A DNA stretch of 47,146 nucleotides from Rahnella perminowiae (GCF_019049755.1 NZ_JAFMOS010000638.1:1-47146), one strand, 5' to 3'. Positions 10,311-22,219 are shown, counted from the stretch's first letter. Notes: generated from the sequence alone by a model not told the origin. Numbers and translations are program-made.

Positions 10311-10952
10311 TTAACCTCGGGTATGCAAACGCATTTCGCGCTCTGCTTCGGTCAGGGAAGCCAGGAAAGCATCTCGTTCGAAGACGCGAGTCATATAACC
10401 TTTCAGCTCTTTAGAACCGGCACCTGCCAGTTCAATACCCAGTTCCGGCAAACGCCACAGCAGCGGAGCCAGGTAACAATCAACCAGGCTGAACTCTTCG
10501 CTCTTGAAGTAAGGCATGTATGAGAAGATTGGCGCAATAGCCAGCAGCTCTTCACGCAATTGCTTACGCGCGGCATCGGCTTCGCTTGCCGAACCTTGCT
10601 CGATCTGACGCATCAGCGAATACCAGTCATTTTCGATGCGGTGCATCATCAGACGGCTCTCACCACGGGCAACCGGATAAACCGGCATCAGCGGCGGATG
10701 CGGGAAGCGCTCATCAAGATATTCCATGATGATGCGGGATTCGAACAGGGTCAGTTCACGATCAACCAGCGTCGGTACAGTGCGGTAAGGGTTGAGGTCA
10801 ATAAGATCCTGCGGCAGGTGATCCATCTCAACCTGCTCGATCTCGACACTGACACCTTTCTCCGCCAGTACGATACGTACCTGATGGCTAAAAATGTCGG
10901 TCGGGCCGGAAAACAGCGTCATTACCGAACGTTTGTTGGCAGCGACAGCCAT
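10311..10952 (-). CDS. sspA: Stringent starvation protein A
   Basis: RNA polymerase-associated protein with a glutathione-S-transferase fold but no GST activity. It is induced in starvation and stationary phase, lowers H-NS levels and supports acid tolerance. The 213 residues match E. coli (212) closely: MAVAANKRSVMTLFSGPTD, the thioredoxin-like half with VPTLVDRELTL, then the helical half with the PHPPLMPVYPVARG loop. The start at 10952 was chosen because GGAGG lies five bases upstream; the only in-frame start further up is a TTG that overlaps this ribosome binding site. First gene of sspA-sspB. Confidence 0.97.
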   Translation of the reverse strand: MAVAANKRSVMTLFSGPTDIFSHQVRIVLAEKGVSVEIEQVEMDHLPQDLIDLNPYRTVPTLVDRELTLFESRIIMEYLDERFPHPPLMPVYPVARGESRLMMHRIENDWYSLMRQIEQGSASEADAARKQLREELLAIAPIFSYMPYFKSEEFSLVDCYLAPLLWRLPELGIELAGAGSKELKGYMTRVFERDAFLASLTEAEREMRLHTRG

Positions 10953-11204
10953 GAAAACCTCCAAGTTTATCTAGAATATTACAGCGAGTTATCGCCAGCC
11001 TGCAGTTTTTGTCCCGTAGTTTCATAGACAACCATCGGCAAGGCGAACCCAGCCAGGAAGCGCGGCAACGTCAACTGCTCGGCGAACAGGTACAAAAGTG
11101 TGTGATAGTTTACCAGATTTTACGCAGGCTGTGGGGCACGGTGAAACGATTTCATGGCGAATTGTGTGTCAGGAGATCATTTTCTTCCGCAATTACCGAA
11201 AAAA
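10953..11204. other. sspA upstream region, no gene
   Basis: No gene seen. A weak candidate sspA promoter, read leftward, has TAATAT (complement of 10976-10981) and TGCAGG (complement of 10999-11004) spaced by 17 bases. The -35 match is poor, so the call is tentative. Confidence 0.35.
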
Positions 11205-11210
11205 AGACAT

Positions 11211-11239
11211 AAAAAAACCCGGTGAAACACCGGGTTTTT
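11211..11239 (-). terminator. Terminator of rplM-rpsI
   Basis: AAAAACCCGGTG pairs perfectly with CACCGGGTTTTT around three bases. On the minus strand it ends in a T-run, about 50 bases after the rpsI stop. It is nearly symmetric and could work from both sides. Confidence 0.9.
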
Positions 11240-11287
11240 GACGCTGATTTTCGTGCCGAAGCACTGAGCTGCAAAAGCAGCAGAAAA

Positions 11288-11683
<396 letters not shown>

Positions 11684-11696
11684 CTATAATCCCGAA

Positions 11697-12332
<636 letters not shown>

Positions 12333-12445
12333 CCCTTTTTCGACAAAAAGGAAGATTTCCCTCCCCGCCTTCTGAGGGTTCACCCTGCAGGCTTTACTGA
12401 CGCTTTTTATACCACGAACTGATCAAAAAATAACCATACAAAAAA

Positions 12446-13585
12446 TCACGGCAGATGCGGCCGTCTGAGGTACTCCTCGCTCTGCATCTCCTGCAGACGT
12501 GACAGACAACGCTGATATTCGAATTTCAGCCGTTCGCCCTGATAAATGTCAAACATCGGGACGGCGGCGGAAATGACCAGTTTTACATGACGCTCATAGA
12601 ATTCATCGACCAGCGCCAGAAAACGCCGGGCTGCGTTCTCACTGTCTGCGCCCATCACCGGCACATTGTGCAGCAGTACGCTGTGATAGATTTTCGACAG
12701 CGCAATATAATCGAGCTGGCTGCGCGCCTCTTCACATAAGGTATGAAATTCCACCGCCAGCACGCCATCAACGGCGGCAATAGCCTGCAGCGGACGATGA
12801 TTCACTTCCAGCAGCGGTCTTTCGCCCGTCTGCGCACCGCTGTGATTGCCGGTCAGTTTCCCTAACATTGAATGCATCGCGTCAGCAGTTTCCGGCCCCG
12901 CAGGTGTCAGCCATAAATTGGCCTGCGTCAGCGTGCGCAAACGGTAATCGATACCTGCATCCACATTGAGCACATCGCAGTATTCTTTAATCAGATCAAT
13001 CGCAGGCAGGAACCGTGCCCGTTGCAGGCCGTTGCGGTACAGCAAATCAGGCGGAATATTTGATGTCGCAATCAGCGTGATACCCCGGGCAAACAGGGCC
13101 TGCAATAACGTCGCCAGCAGCATCGCATCGGTAATATCCGAAACAAAAAACTCATCAAAACAGAGCACATCGGTTTCTGCTTTAAAGCGGTCCGCGATCA
13201 CTTCCAGCGGATCCTCCTGCCCCTGAAGTTGCGTCAGTTCTTCATGGACGCGCAACATAAAACGGTGGAAATGCAGGCGAAGCTTGCGATCACCGGGCAG
13301 GCTGTGGAAAAACAAATCCATCAGCCAGGTTTTGCCGCGCCCCACTCCGCCCCACATATACAGCCCCTGTACCGGTCGCGAAGGGGTTTTCTGCGGACTT
13401 TTGGTAAACAAACGACTCAGCAACCCGCCACGGCTGGCAGACCGGGGACGTGTCAGGGGCTGCGCGGACAATGCCTGGTAAATCGTATCGAGCTGTGCGA
13501 CAGCTTGTTTCTGAACGGCATCCGCCTGGAACTCACCGGCATCCACAGCGTTCTGATAAAGAAAAAGGGGTGATTGAGATTGCAT
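12446..13585 (-). CDS. zapE: Cell division ATPase ZapE (YhcM)
   Basis: AFG1-like P-loop ATPase that joins the division ring late and affects FtsZ polymers under low oxygen or heat. From the ATG at 13585 it has 379 residues (E. coli 375). Walker A is GGVGRGKT at about 79-86; Walker B-like DVLCFDEFFVSD follows near 150-160; ATSNIPPDLLYRNGLQR and the end LQEMQSEEYLRR are typical. The frame stays open 47 codons further up, but that part is basic and shares nothing with the family, so the shorter start is preferred even though its ribosome binding site is weak. Divergent from zapG. Confidence 0.93.
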   Translation of the reverse strand: MQSQSPLFLYQNAVDAGEFQADAVQKQAVAQLDTIYQALSAQPLTRPRSASRGGLLSRLFTKSPQKTPSRPVQGLYMWGGVGRGKTWLMDLFFHSLPGDRKLRLHFHRFMLRVHEELTQLQGQEDPLEVIADRFKAETDVLCFDEFFVSDITDAMLLATLLQALFARGITLIATSNIPPDLLYRNGLQRARFLPAIDLIKEYCDVLNVDAGIDYRLRTLTQANLWLTPAGPETADAMHSMLGKLTGNHSGAQTGERPLLEVNHRPLQAIAAVDGVLAVEFHTLCEEARSQLDYIALSKIYHSVLLHNVPVMGADSENAARRFLALVDEFYERHVKLVISAAVPMFDIYQGERLKFEYQRCLSRLQEMQSEEYLRRPHLP

Positions 13586-13870
13586 CTTCGTTAACGTCCC
13601 TGAGAAAAAAATTTTATGTTTTTCACGTCGTTTAGCCGCTTTTTTGCCGTGGATTCGCCGCTTTTCCCGGCTGTCTGTGTATGAAAAAACCAACAGATGG
13701 CAGTGATTTTCCCCGCAGGATTCCACTCTGACAAGGTTAACGGTTATAGTGGAGCTATTGCATGACGCATGCGTGTAACAATTACGTTAAAACCATTGTG
13801 TAAAAAAGTTAAGTCATAAAAGTTACGTGAAAAAGCCCTGCGGGACAACGAAGTCAAAATAGGAGTCATT

Positions 13871-14272
13871 ATGACCTGGGAGTATGCACTCATTGGATTA
13901 GTGGTCGGTATCGCAATTGGTGCGGTGGCGATGCGCTTTGGTAATCGTAAATTACGTGATCAACAAGTCATGAAAAACGAACTGGAGAAAAGTAAAGCCG
14001 AACTCGACGAATACCGTCAGGAGCTGGTGGGCCATTTTGCCCGCAGCGCAGAGTTGCTCGATAACATGGCGACGGATTACCGTCAGCTGTATCAGCACAT
14101 GGCTAAAAGCTCCAACAATTTACTGCCCGATATGCCTGAGCAGGATAATCCGTTTAATTATCGTCTGACCGGTTCTGAAGCCGATAATGATCAGGTGCCG
14201 GTGCAAATGCCACGCGATTATTCTGACGGCGCGTCCGGTTTGCTGCGTGGCGAGCGTCCGGTTCGTAAATAA
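13871..14272 (+). CDS. zapG: Cell envelope/division protein ZapG (YhcB, DUF1043)
   Basis: Inner-membrane protein that links cell-wall synthesis to division; it interacts with RodZ and divisome proteins. The 133 residues match E. coli YhcB (132). One membrane anchor at about residues 4-22 (YALIGLVVGIAIGAVAM) is followed by a cytoplasmic coiled coil (about 26-85) and a disordered tail with the conserved VQMPRDYSDGASGLLR. RBS AGGAG lies five bases before the ATG. Single gene, divergent from zapE; no clear promoter hexamers were found in the 285 bases between them. Confidence 0.95.
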   Translation: MTWEYALIGLVVGIAIGAVAMRFGNRKLRDQQVMKNELEKSKAELDEYRQELVGHFARSAELLDNMATDYRQLYQHMAKSSNNLLPDMPEQDNPFNYRLTGSEADNDQVPVQMPRDYSDGASGLLRGERPVRK

Positions 14273-14310
14273 CAGACGCCCCTGACCTGCACAACAATCG
14301 TTATGCAGTT

Positions 14311-14337
14311 ACGGCACATGTCCCGTGCGTGTGCCGT
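14311..14337 (+). other. Hairpin between zapG and degQ
   Basis: ACGGCACA pairs perfectly with TGTGCCGT around 11 bases. There is no T-run after it, so it is at best a weak terminator or processing site for the zapG transcript. Confidence 0.35.
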
Positions 14338-14420
14338 TCTCAAGACCCTTCCCGTGTTGTGAATCACCGTTCTGTTATCCATAACTGACGTCCATTACAG
14401 AAAGCGAGAGAGTTATCGTG

Positions 14421-15788
14421 ATGAAGAAAAAGTTATTTTTGCTCAGTGTGTTAGCTGTTAGCCTTGGATTAACTTTCGCTTCTGCGCCTATGGCGAATGC
14501 GGCTTTACCAACGGAAGTTCAGGGACAACCTTTGCCAAGTCTGGCACCGATGCTGGAAAAAGTATTACCCGCCGTCGTGGGCGTTCAGGTTTCCGGCACC
14601 CAGCCGCCAAGTGCGGATGTACCACCAGAATACAAGTTCTTCTTCGGTCAGCAGGATCCGGAACCCAATCAGGGGCCGCAGCCTTTTGAAGGGCTGGGTT
14701 CCGGTGTCATTATTGATGCCGCCAAAGGCTACGTGCTCACCAATAATCATGTGGTGAACAACGCGGATAAAATCAACGTTCAGCTCAACGATGGCCGCGA
14801 ATACAAAGCCAAACTCATCGGCAAAGACGATCAGTCCGATATCGCGGTGATCCAGCTGATTGATGCTAAAAATCTGACACAAATTACGATGGCGGATTCC
14901 GATAACCTGCGTGTAGGCGATTTTGCCGTTGCCGTGGGTAATCCGTTTGGGCTCGGCCAGACCGTGACATCCGGCATTGTTTCTGCCCTTGGCCGCAGCG
15001 GCCTGAACCTTGAAGGGCTGGAAAACTTTATTCAGACTGATGCGTCGATTAACCGCGGTAACTCCGGTGGCGCGCTGCTCGACCTGAAAGGTGAACTGAT
15101 TGGTATCAACACCGCCATCATTTCCTCGCAGGGTGGCAGTGTCGGTATCGGTTTTGCTATTCCGGTGAACATGGCGAAGAATCTCAGCCATCAGCTGATT
15201 GAATTTGGCGAAGTGAAACGCGGCCTGCTGGGGATCCGCGGCAGCGAAATGACACCGGAACTGGCACAGGCATTCAAACTCGACAGCCAGCGCGGCGCTT
15301 TCGTCAACGAGGTGTTGCCGGATTCGGCAGCGGCAAAAGCCGGTATTAAACCGGGTGACGTGCTGATTACCCTGCAGGGTAAAACGCTGAGCAGCTTTGC
15401 TGAGTTACGCGCGAAAGTGAGCACTGCCGGCCCGGGAGTCACGATGCAGATTGGTTTGCTGCGCGATGGCAAACCGATGACTGTCAGTGTCACGCTGGAT
15501 AAAAGCCCTGCCGTAGAAGTCAGCATTGAGAAACTCAATCCGGCATTACAGGGTGTGACGCTCAGTGATACCACCGATAAAAAGACCCAAGGTGTGCATG
15601 TTGATGACGTGAAGAAAGGCACGCCGGCGGACCAGATCGGCCTTGAAAAAGGTGATGTGATTATTGGTGTCAACCGCGAGCCGCTCGAAAATCTGGCAGC
15701 CTTCCGCAAAATTCTGGAAAGCAAACCGGACCTGATCGCACTGAGCATCTTGCGTAAAGGACAAAATATCTACTTATTCATGCCGTAA
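14421..15788 (+). CDS. degQ: Periplasmic serine endoprotease DegQ
   Basis: HtrA-family protease and chaperone that degrades unfolded periplasmic proteins, acting as large cage-like oligomers. The 455 residues equal the E. coli length. A signal peptide (MKKKLFLLSVLAVSLGLTF...) ends at about A27 (ANA/ALP). The catalytic triad is H110 in TNNHV, D140 in DDQSDIAV and S215 in NRGNSGGAL. Two PDZ domains follow, at about 250-345 and 365-450. The ATG at 14421 is preferred; the GTG directly before it is also possible. The GAGAG ribosome binding site serves both. Upstream of degS, as in E. coli. Confidence 0.97.
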   Translation: MKKKLFLLSVLAVSLGLTFASAPMANAALPTEVQGQPLPSLAPMLEKVLPAVVGVQVSGTQPPSADVPPEYKFFFGQQDPEPNQGPQPFEGLGSGVIIDAAKGYVLTNNHVVNNADKINVQLNDGREYKAKLIGKDDQSDIAVIQLIDAKNLTQITMADSDNLRVGDFAVAVGNPFGLGQTVTSGIVSALGRSGLNLEGLENFIQTDASINRGNSGGALLDLKGELIGINTAIISSQGGSVGIGFAIPVNMAKNLSHQLIEFGEVKRGLLGIRGSEMTPELAQAFKLDSQRGAFVNEVLPDSAAAKAGIKPGDVLITLQGKTLSSFAELRAKVSTAGPGVTMQIGLLRDGKPMTVSVTLDKSPAVEVSIEKLNPALQGVTLSDTTDKKTQGVHVDDVKKGTPADQIGLEKGDVIIGVNREPLENLAAFRKILESKPDLIALSILRKGQNIYLFMP

Positions 15789-15797
15789 AGCGTTGAA

Positions 15798-15827
15798 AAT
15801 CGGACGCAGGTGCTGCTGCGTCCGATT
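15798..15827. other. Perfect dyad between degQ and degS
   Basis: AATCGGACGCAG pairs over 12 bases with CTGCGTCCGATT around a six-base loop, ten bases after the degQ stop. No T-run follows. It could stabilise the degQ 3' end, act as a partial terminator, or be a binding site next to the degS promoter. Confidence 0.5.
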
Positions 15828-15874
15828 AAGTCATGCTATTCTTCCCTCACTTTTATCTCGCATCCCATACACCC

Positions 15875-16942
15875 ATGTTTGTTAAGCTCTTGAGATCCGC
15901 TGTTATCGGCCTGATTGTTGCTGGCATTTTGCTGGCGGCGGTACCTATGTTGCGTAAAAACATCACAGAACCGCTGTTTGACAAAAACTTCGCCCAGAAC
16001 AGCGAAGAACCCGTCAGTTATAACTCAGGCGTCCGCCATGCTGCTCCGGCCGTGGTGAATGTCTATAACCGCAACATGGGTAACAGTACACAGAACGAAC
16101 TGGCCATCCGCACACTGGGTTCCGGTGTGATCATGAACGACAATGGCTATATCCTCACCAATAAACACGTGATCAATAATGCCGATCAAATTATCGTCGC
16201 CTTGCAGGATGGCCGCGTATTCGAAGCGTTGCTGGTCGGCTCTGACAGCCTGACTGACCTGGCCGTGCTGAAAATCAACGCCGGAAATCTGCCGGTCATC
16301 CCGATTAATCCACATCGTACCCCGCATGTCGGTGATGTCGTGATGGCAATCGGTAACCCCTATAACCTCGGTCAGACAGTCACACAGGGCATTATCAGCG
16401 CCACCGGTCGTATTGGCCTCAGCCCGTCCGGCCGCCAGAACTTTCTGCAAACCGATGCCTCGATCAATCAGGGGAACTCCGGCGGTGCGCTGGTGAATTC
16501 GCTCGGGGAACTGATGGGGATTAATACGCTGTCCTTTGACCAAAGTAATGACGGCGCCACGCCGGAAGGCATCGGCTTTGCTATCCCGACCGCACTGGCG
16601 ACAAAAGTCATGGGCAAGCTGATTCGTGATGGCCGTGTTATTCGGGGTTATATCGGGATCAGCGGGCGTGAAGTTTCCCCTCTGCACGGGCCGAACAGCG
16701 GGCTGGATCACATTCAGGGAATTGTGGTGAACGAAGTCACGCCAAATGGCCCGGCGGCAAATGCGGGTATGCAGGTCAGAGACGTGATTATTAACGTCAA
16801 CAACAAACCGGCCGTTTCCGCTATCGAGACCATGGATCAGGTAGCAGAAATTCGTCCGGGAACCGTCATTCCGGTAGAAATTATGCGTGATGGTCAGAAA
16901 CTGACATTGCAGGTTACGGTGCAGGAATACCCTGACCACTGA
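15875..16942 (+). CDS. degS: Site-1 envelope-stress protease DegS
   Basis: Inner-membrane-anchored periplasmic protease. When its PDZ domain binds exposed outer-membrane-protein C-termini it cuts RseA and starts the sigma-E response. From the ATG at 15875 it has 355 residues, as in E. coli. Membrane anchor at about 5-25; triad H98 in LTNKHVI, D128 in SLTDLAV and S202 in NQGNSGGAL; one PDZ domain (about 255-350). The open frame starts 14 codons earlier, but MFVKLLRS matches the family start. No clear Shine-Dalgarno precedes this ATG, so translation may be weak by design. Confidence 0.95.
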   Translation: MFVKLLRSAVIGLIVAGILLAAVPMLRKNITEPLFDKNFAQNSEEPVSYNSGVRHAAPAVVNVYNRNMGNSTQNELAIRTLGSGVIMNDNGYILTNKHVINNADQIIVALQDGRVFEALLVGSDSLTDLAVLKINAGNLPVIPINPHRTPHVGDVVMAIGNPYNLGQTVTQGIISATGRIGLSPSGRQNFLQTDASINQGNSGGALVNSLGELMGINTLSFDQSNDGATPEGIGFAIPTALATKVMGKLIRDGRVIRGYIGISGREVSPLHGPNSGLDHIQGIVVNEVTPNGPAANAGMQVRDVIINVNNKPAVSAIETMDQVAEIRPGTVIPVEIMRDGQKLTLQVTVQEYPDH

Positions 16943-16963
16943 CAACCATTCATTGCAGAAACG

Positions 16964-16998
16964 AAAAAGCCGGAAAGGTTTCCCCTTCCGGCTTTTTT
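16964..16998. terminator. Bidirectional terminator between degS and murA
   Basis: AAAAAGCCGGAA pairs with TTCCGGCTTTTT around ten bases. T-runs form on both strands, so it ends degS from the left and murA from the right. Confidence 0.92.
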
Positions 16999-17017
16999 AT
17001 TGCGCAGGCGTTATGAA

Positions 17018-18289
<1,272 letters not shown>

Positions 18290-18344
18290 CTATTTATTAA
18301 AACGACAGGTCAGATAGGAGGAAGCTGCCGGAACGCCGGCAGTC

Positions 18345-18599
18345 TTATAAACCGCTCAGTTTACGGTCACGCGCCCATTCTTCAGGGGTATAAGCCTTGA
18401 TAGACAGAGCGTGGATTCGATTGTCGGCGATGTATTCCATCAGCGGCGCGTAAACGGTCTGTTGTTTTTTCACGCGGCTCATGCCATCAAACATCGCACC
18501 AACGACAATGGCCTGAAAATGACTGCCATCGCCAGTAATGTGGGCTTCGTCCAGTGCCAATGCCTTCATCAGCACGTCTTTAATTTCACTCGTTTCCAT
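18345..18599 (-). CDS. ibaG: BolA-family acid stress protein IbaG
   Basis: Small cytoplasmic BolA-like protein that partners with monothiol glutaredoxin (Grx4) in iron-sulfur handling and affects acid resistance. The 84 residues fit the family. Seen: the BolA core [22 protein letters not shown] with [13 protein letters not shown] near the end. It precedes murA and probably shares its transcript, since a terminator (18671-18707) separates it from the mla operon. Confidence 0.95.
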   Translation of the reverse strand: METSEIKDVLMKALALDEAHITGDGSHFQAIVVGAMFDGMSRVKKQQTVYAPLMEYIADNRIHALSIKAYTPEEWARDRKLSGL

Positions 18600-18670
18600 A
18601 GGGATCTATTCTTCTGAAGAATCATAACAGCCCGATATCTTATAGGGATTGGCGCAATTCTTAAACCACG

Positions 18671-18707
18671 AAAAAGCCCCTGACGAAGAGTTTCGCACAG
18701 GGGCTTT
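18671..18707 (-). terminator. Terminator of the mla operon
   Basis: On the minus strand AAAGCCCCTG pairs with CAGGGGCTTT around 15 bases and is followed by further T residues. It lies about 60 bases after mlaB and isolates ibaG-murA. Confidence 0.85.
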
Positions 18708-18767
18708 ATGGACATACCGATAACGCTTCATATCCCACAGCCTAACCCACGGGAACTGCTCAACTAT

Positions 18768-19082
18768 TTATTCAACAGAACAAGTCGTGGTCTCCGACGG
18801 AATAATGTCCTGAAGGTTATACAAAGCAATCAGTGTTCTCAGCCTGTCAGTGATACCCGCAATCGTCAGCGTAATCCCCTGCTGACTGGCTTCCTCGCGT
18901 AAATGCACCAGCAAAGCCAGGCCAGAAGAGTCAACACGCGCCAGCCCGGAGACGTCCAGACAGGTCACGCCGGGCATCAGCTTTTTGCGTACATCCCAAA
19001 ATGCCACCAGCGTTTCGCGATCTAACTCACCGTGCAACGACAGTCGCGGCGGCTGCGATTCCCAGCGCAGGGCTTCACTCAT
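18768..19082 (-). CDS. mlaB: Phospholipid transport STAS protein MlaB
   Basis: Cytoplasmic STAS-domain subunit that stabilises the MlaFEDB ABC transporter by binding the ATPase MlaF. 104 residues (E. coli 97). Domain core: [17 protein letters not shown], then [12 protein letters not shown] at the phosphorylation-type loop of STAS proteins, where the serine pair replaces T/G of E. coli. Its ATG overlaps the mlaC stop by four bases (ATGA), so it is translationally coupled. Last gene of the mla operon, followed by a terminator. Confidence 0.95.
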   Translation of the reverse strand: MSEALRWESQPPRLSLHGELDRETLVAFWDVRKKLMPGVTCLDVSGLARVDSSGLALLVHLREEASQQGITLTIAGITDRLRTLIALYNLQDIIPSETTTCSVE

Positions 19083-19714
19083 TGTTGTTTATCCAGCGTG
19101 ATCGGCTGAGCAGCGGCTTGTTTCAGGCGCTCAGTCAGGCCATCAATACCTTTCTGGCGCAAAATATCTGCCCATTCGTTCTGTTTGGTCGAAATCATGC
19201 TGACGCCTTCGGCGATCATGTCATAAGCCTGCCAGTCGCCGGTGCGGCTGTTTTTACGCCACTGGAAATCCAGACGAACCGGAGGACGGCCGTTCGGATC
19301 GGTAATCGTGACACGGATAGCAATGATGTCTTTACCCGCGTAGGACTGCTCAGGCTGCACCGTATAGTTCTGGCCGTTGTACATCGCCAGAGCCTGGCCG
19401 TAAGCCTGTTGCAGGTAGTCTGAGAACGCCGCGAAGTAAGCGTCGCGCTGTGCAGGTGTCGCCTGTTGGTAATAGCGGCCTAACACCAGCGCGCCGGCGT
19501 ATTTGATTTGCACATACGGCAACAATTCTTCACGAACAATCTGGCGCAGATAGTTAGGATCCTGCTTGATTTTCGGTTGTTCGGTTTTGAGGCGGGTGAA
19601 GGTTTTGCTCGCCGCTTCATTCATCACGCTGTAAGGATTGGTCTTGTCCACGGCGGCATTCGCCAGCGGAGCCATAACCACCAGCAGTGCAGCGATCACT
19701 AAACGTTTAAACAT
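19079..19714 (-). CDS. mlaC: Periplasmic phospholipid shuttle MlaC
   Basis: Periplasmic lipid-binding protein that carries phospholipid between the outer-membrane MlaA-OmpC complex and the inner-membrane MlaFEDB complex. 211 residues as in E. coli. Signal peptide [20 protein letters not shown] with cleavage after residue 20; mature part begins [15 protein letters not shown] and has the conserved [25 protein letters not shown]. Follows mlaD and overlaps mlaB. Confidence 0.97.
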   Translation of the reverse strand: MFKRLVIAALLVVMAPLANAAVDKTNPYSVMNEAASKTFTRLKTEQPKIKQDPNYLRQIVREELLPYVQIKYAGALVLGRYYQQATPAQRDAYFAAFSDYLQQAYGQALAMYNGQNYTVQPEQSYAGKDIIAIRVTITDPNGRPPVRLDFQWRKNSRTGDWQAYDMIAEGVSMISTKQNEWADILRQKGIDGLTERLKQAAAQPITLDKQQ

Positions 19715-19755
19715 ACTTATTTCCTCTTTTATGGAGAATCCGTGATGGCAAATTG

Positions 19756-20307
19756 TTAATGGGCAGCCGGTTGCGGCGCCGTATTGGCGTCAGGTGCAGC
19801 ATTCCCTGCAGGTGCCGCCGTTGCGTCAGGATCAGCCTTACCATCGCCACTCTTATACAAGAACTGACCAATCAGGTCTTCGAGAACCAGCGCTGATTTA
19901 GTGTCCTGAATAACGCCACCGTTTTTAAGGATAGTCGTTCCCATTTCAGGGTCTTCAAAACCAATATTCAACGCCAGGAATTGCTCGCCCAGCAGACCAG
20001 ACGTGCGGATCGCCAGCGTACTGGTGCTCGGGATCTGGTTGTATTTCTGGTCGATATCCATTTCTACACGTGGAGAATAATTTTTATCGAGCGTGATGCT
20101 GCTGACGCGGCCGATCACCACGCCACCGACTTTGACCGGTGAACCGCTTTTCAGGCCACCGATATTGTCGAAGTCAGCAGAAATACGGTAAGTCGGGTCG
20201 GAGCCGATTGAACGGATGTCGGCCACTTTAAGACACAGGAAGATCACAGCAATCAAAGCGATGATTAAAAATGCGCCTACCCAGATTTCACTCTTTTTCG
20301 TTTGCAT
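19756..20307 (-). CDS. mlaD: MCE-domain phospholipid transporter subunit MlaD
   Basis: Forms the hexameric periplasmic ring with a hydrophobic channel on the MlaFEDB complex. 183 residues, the E. coli length. One N-terminal membrane helix (about residues 7-27) and an MCE domain (about 39-117: [22 protein letters not shown]). The C-terminal tail is rich in Ala, Pro and Asp, as in other enterobacteria. Starts three bases after mlaE. Confidence 0.97.
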   Translation of the reverse strand: MQTKKSEIWVGAFLIIALIAVIFLCLKVADIRSIGSDPTYRISADFDNIGGLKSGSPVKVGGVVIGRVSSITLDKNYSPRVEMDIDQKYNQIPSTSTLAIRTSGLLGEQFLALNIGFEDPEMGTTILKNGGVIQDTKSALVLEDLIGQFLYKSGDGKADPDATAAPAGNAAPDANTAPQPAAH

Positions 20308-20310
20308 GGT

Positions 20311-21093
20311 TTAATTTCCAAACATCAGTGCTGTCAGCACAAAATCCAATCCCAGCACCGCCAGTGACGAATGCACCACAGTACGTGTCGTTGCCCGGCT
20401 AATCCCTTCGGACGTCGGTATCGCATCATAGCCATTGAACAATGCAATCCAGGTCACGGTGATAGCGAAAACAAGGCTTTTAATCAGACAGTTAAGCAGG
20501 TCGGTCCGCCAGTCTACGGCAGTTTGCATCGCTGACCAGAAGAAACCACTGTCGATGCCTTTCCAGTCCACTCCCACCAGCGATCCGCCCCAGATCCCCA
20601 CGGCAACAAAAATCGCCGTCAGCAAAGGCATGGAAATCAGACCGGCCCAAAAACGCGGTGCCACAACGCGGCGCAGCGGATCAATGGCCATCATCTCCAG
20701 GCTGGAGATTTGCTCGGTGGCTTTCATCAATCCCAGTTCAGCGGTCAGCGCAGAACCCGCGCGCCCGGCGAAAAGCAGTGCAGTGACCACCGGTCCAAGC
20801 TCGCGCAGTAAAGAGAGCGCCACCATCATACCGAGGCTGGCCTCAGCGCTGTAGGTGGTTAAAATCAGATACCCCTGCAAGCCAAGCACCATGCCGATAA
20901 ACAAACCGGAAACCAGGATAATCAACAGGGAAAGTACGCCAACGCTGTAAAGCTGCTTGATCAGCAGCGGCCATTGTTTGGCAAATTGCGGCTTACCGAC
21001 CAATGCCCGAAAGAGCATCAGTCCGGCACGACCAAAAGACGCACAGGTGTTTATCCCGCGACGTCCGACTGAGGCGAGTGCCTTAGTTAACAT
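20311..21093 (-). CDS. mlaE: Phospholipid ABC transporter permease MlaE
   Basis: Integral membrane permease of the Mla complex, 260 residues as in E. coli. Several hydrophobic segments and the conserved cytoplasmic coupling stretch [33 protein letters not shown] are seen. Lies between mlaF and mlaD with gaps of 15 and 3 bases. Confidence 0.97.
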   Translation of the reverse strand: MLTKALASVGRRGINTCASFGRAGLMLFRALVGKPQFAKQWPLLIKQLYSVGVLSLLIILVSGLFIGMVLGLQGYLILTTYSAEASLGMMVALSLLRELGPVVTALLFAGRAGSALTAELGLMKATEQISSLEMMAIDPLRRVVAPRFWAGLISMPLLTAIFVAVGIWGGSLVGVDWKGIDSGFFWSAMQTAVDWRTDLLNCLIKSLVFAITVTWIALFNGYDAIPTSEGISRATTRTVVHSSLAVLGLDFVLTALMFGN

Positions 21094-21108
21094 AAGCAGA
21101 TAACTCCA

Positions 21109-21912
21109 TCATCCGAGCAACTCGGTTTTGTAATCACCGGCCGGGAAACGGAAAGGCACCGGTCCGTCGGCAATACCATCCAGGAACTGACGAACGCGCG
21201 GATCAGGATTATTTTGCAACTCCTCTGGCGTACCTTCTGCGATGACATGCTGTGCGGCCACGATATAGGCATAATCAGCAATGCTCAGGACTTCAGGCAC
21301 GTCGTGGGAAACCACAATGCACGTCACGCCCAGCGCATGGTTCAGCTCATCAATCAGTTTGACCAGAACGCCCATGGTGATCGGATCCTGCCCCACAAAA
21401 GGCTCATCGAACATAATCAGCTCAGGGTCCAGCGCAATGGCACGCGCCAGTGCGACGCGCCGCGCCATACCACCGGACAATTCGGCAGGCATCAGATTAC
21501 CGGCACCGCGCAACCCTACCGCTTCCAGTTTCATGGTCACCGTACTGCGCAGTAATTCCTCCGGCAATTTGCTGTGTTCACGCAACGGGAACGCCACATT
21601 TTCGAACACAGTCAGGTCAGTAAACAATGCACCGGACTGAAACAACATGCTCATTTTCTTGCGCGACTCGTACAGCTTGCGACGGGACAATGTCGGAATG
21701 TTGTCGCCGTCGAACCAGATTTCGCCGTTGTTGGGCGTAAGTTGACCGCCGATCAGACGCAGCAAGGTGGTTTTACCGATCCCCGAAGGCCCCATGATTG
21801 CGGTGACTTTGCCACGCGGCACTGTCATATTTATCTCTTCGAAAATGGGACGATCGCCACGCACGAAACTCATGCCCTTGATCTCAACCAGATTCGATTC
21901 GCTTTGACTCAT
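21109..21912 (-). CDS. mlaF: Phospholipid ABC transporter ATPase MlaF
   Basis: Cytoplasmic ATPase of the Mla system that maintains outer-membrane lipid asymmetry. 267 residues (E. coli 269). Walker A GPSGIGKTT at residues 41-49, signature LSGGM, Walker B LIMFDEPFVGQDP and the switch histidine in VVSHD are all intact; the C-terminal extension that contacts the neighbouring MlaF is present. RBS GAAGGG precedes the ATG. First gene of mlaFEDCB, divergent from yrbG. Confidence 0.97.
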   Translation of the reverse strand: MSQSESNLVEIKGMSFVRGDRPIFEEINMTVPRGKVTAIMGPSGIGKTTLLRLIGGQLTPNNGEIWFDGDNIPTLSRRKLYESRKKMSMLFQSGALFTDLTVFENVAFPLREHSKLPEELLRSTVTMKLEAVGLRGAGNLMPAELSGGMARRVALARAIALDPELIMFDEPFVGQDPITMGVLVKLIDELNHALGVTCIVVSHDVPEVLSIADYAYIVAAQHVIAEGTPEELQNNPDPRVRQFLDGIADGPVPFRFPAGDYKTELLG

Positions 21913-22219
21913 TCAGTTTTTCCCTTCGGAATGCTTTCGCTAAGAATACGTCTGACACGCACAGGGTATCGTATAACTTTGGTATTTTTACAAAAACTTA
22001 CCCCGGTTTCGTTACCAAAGTTGCCATCGATTTACTTTTCAGCCACAGATGGTCAAAATCAACCAATTACCATTTTAAATTAAAAGCCTTCATCGTCTAA
22101 CATACAGGAACCTGGTGGCATTGTTTTCAGACAAAATGTCGCCTTAGCTCATGTTGACGAAGGAATCGCCTGCCCGTAAAGGCAACGAACCTCGCATTAT
22201 ACCCAATAAAGGATGTTTC
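21913..22219. other. Divergent intergenic region mlaF-yrbG, no gene
   Basis: No gene seen. It must contain the mla promoter (leftward) and the yrbG-npr promoter (rightward). TATACGATACC near 21965 (leftward) is -10-like but lacks a well-placed -35, so no promoter is called. Confidence 0.4.
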
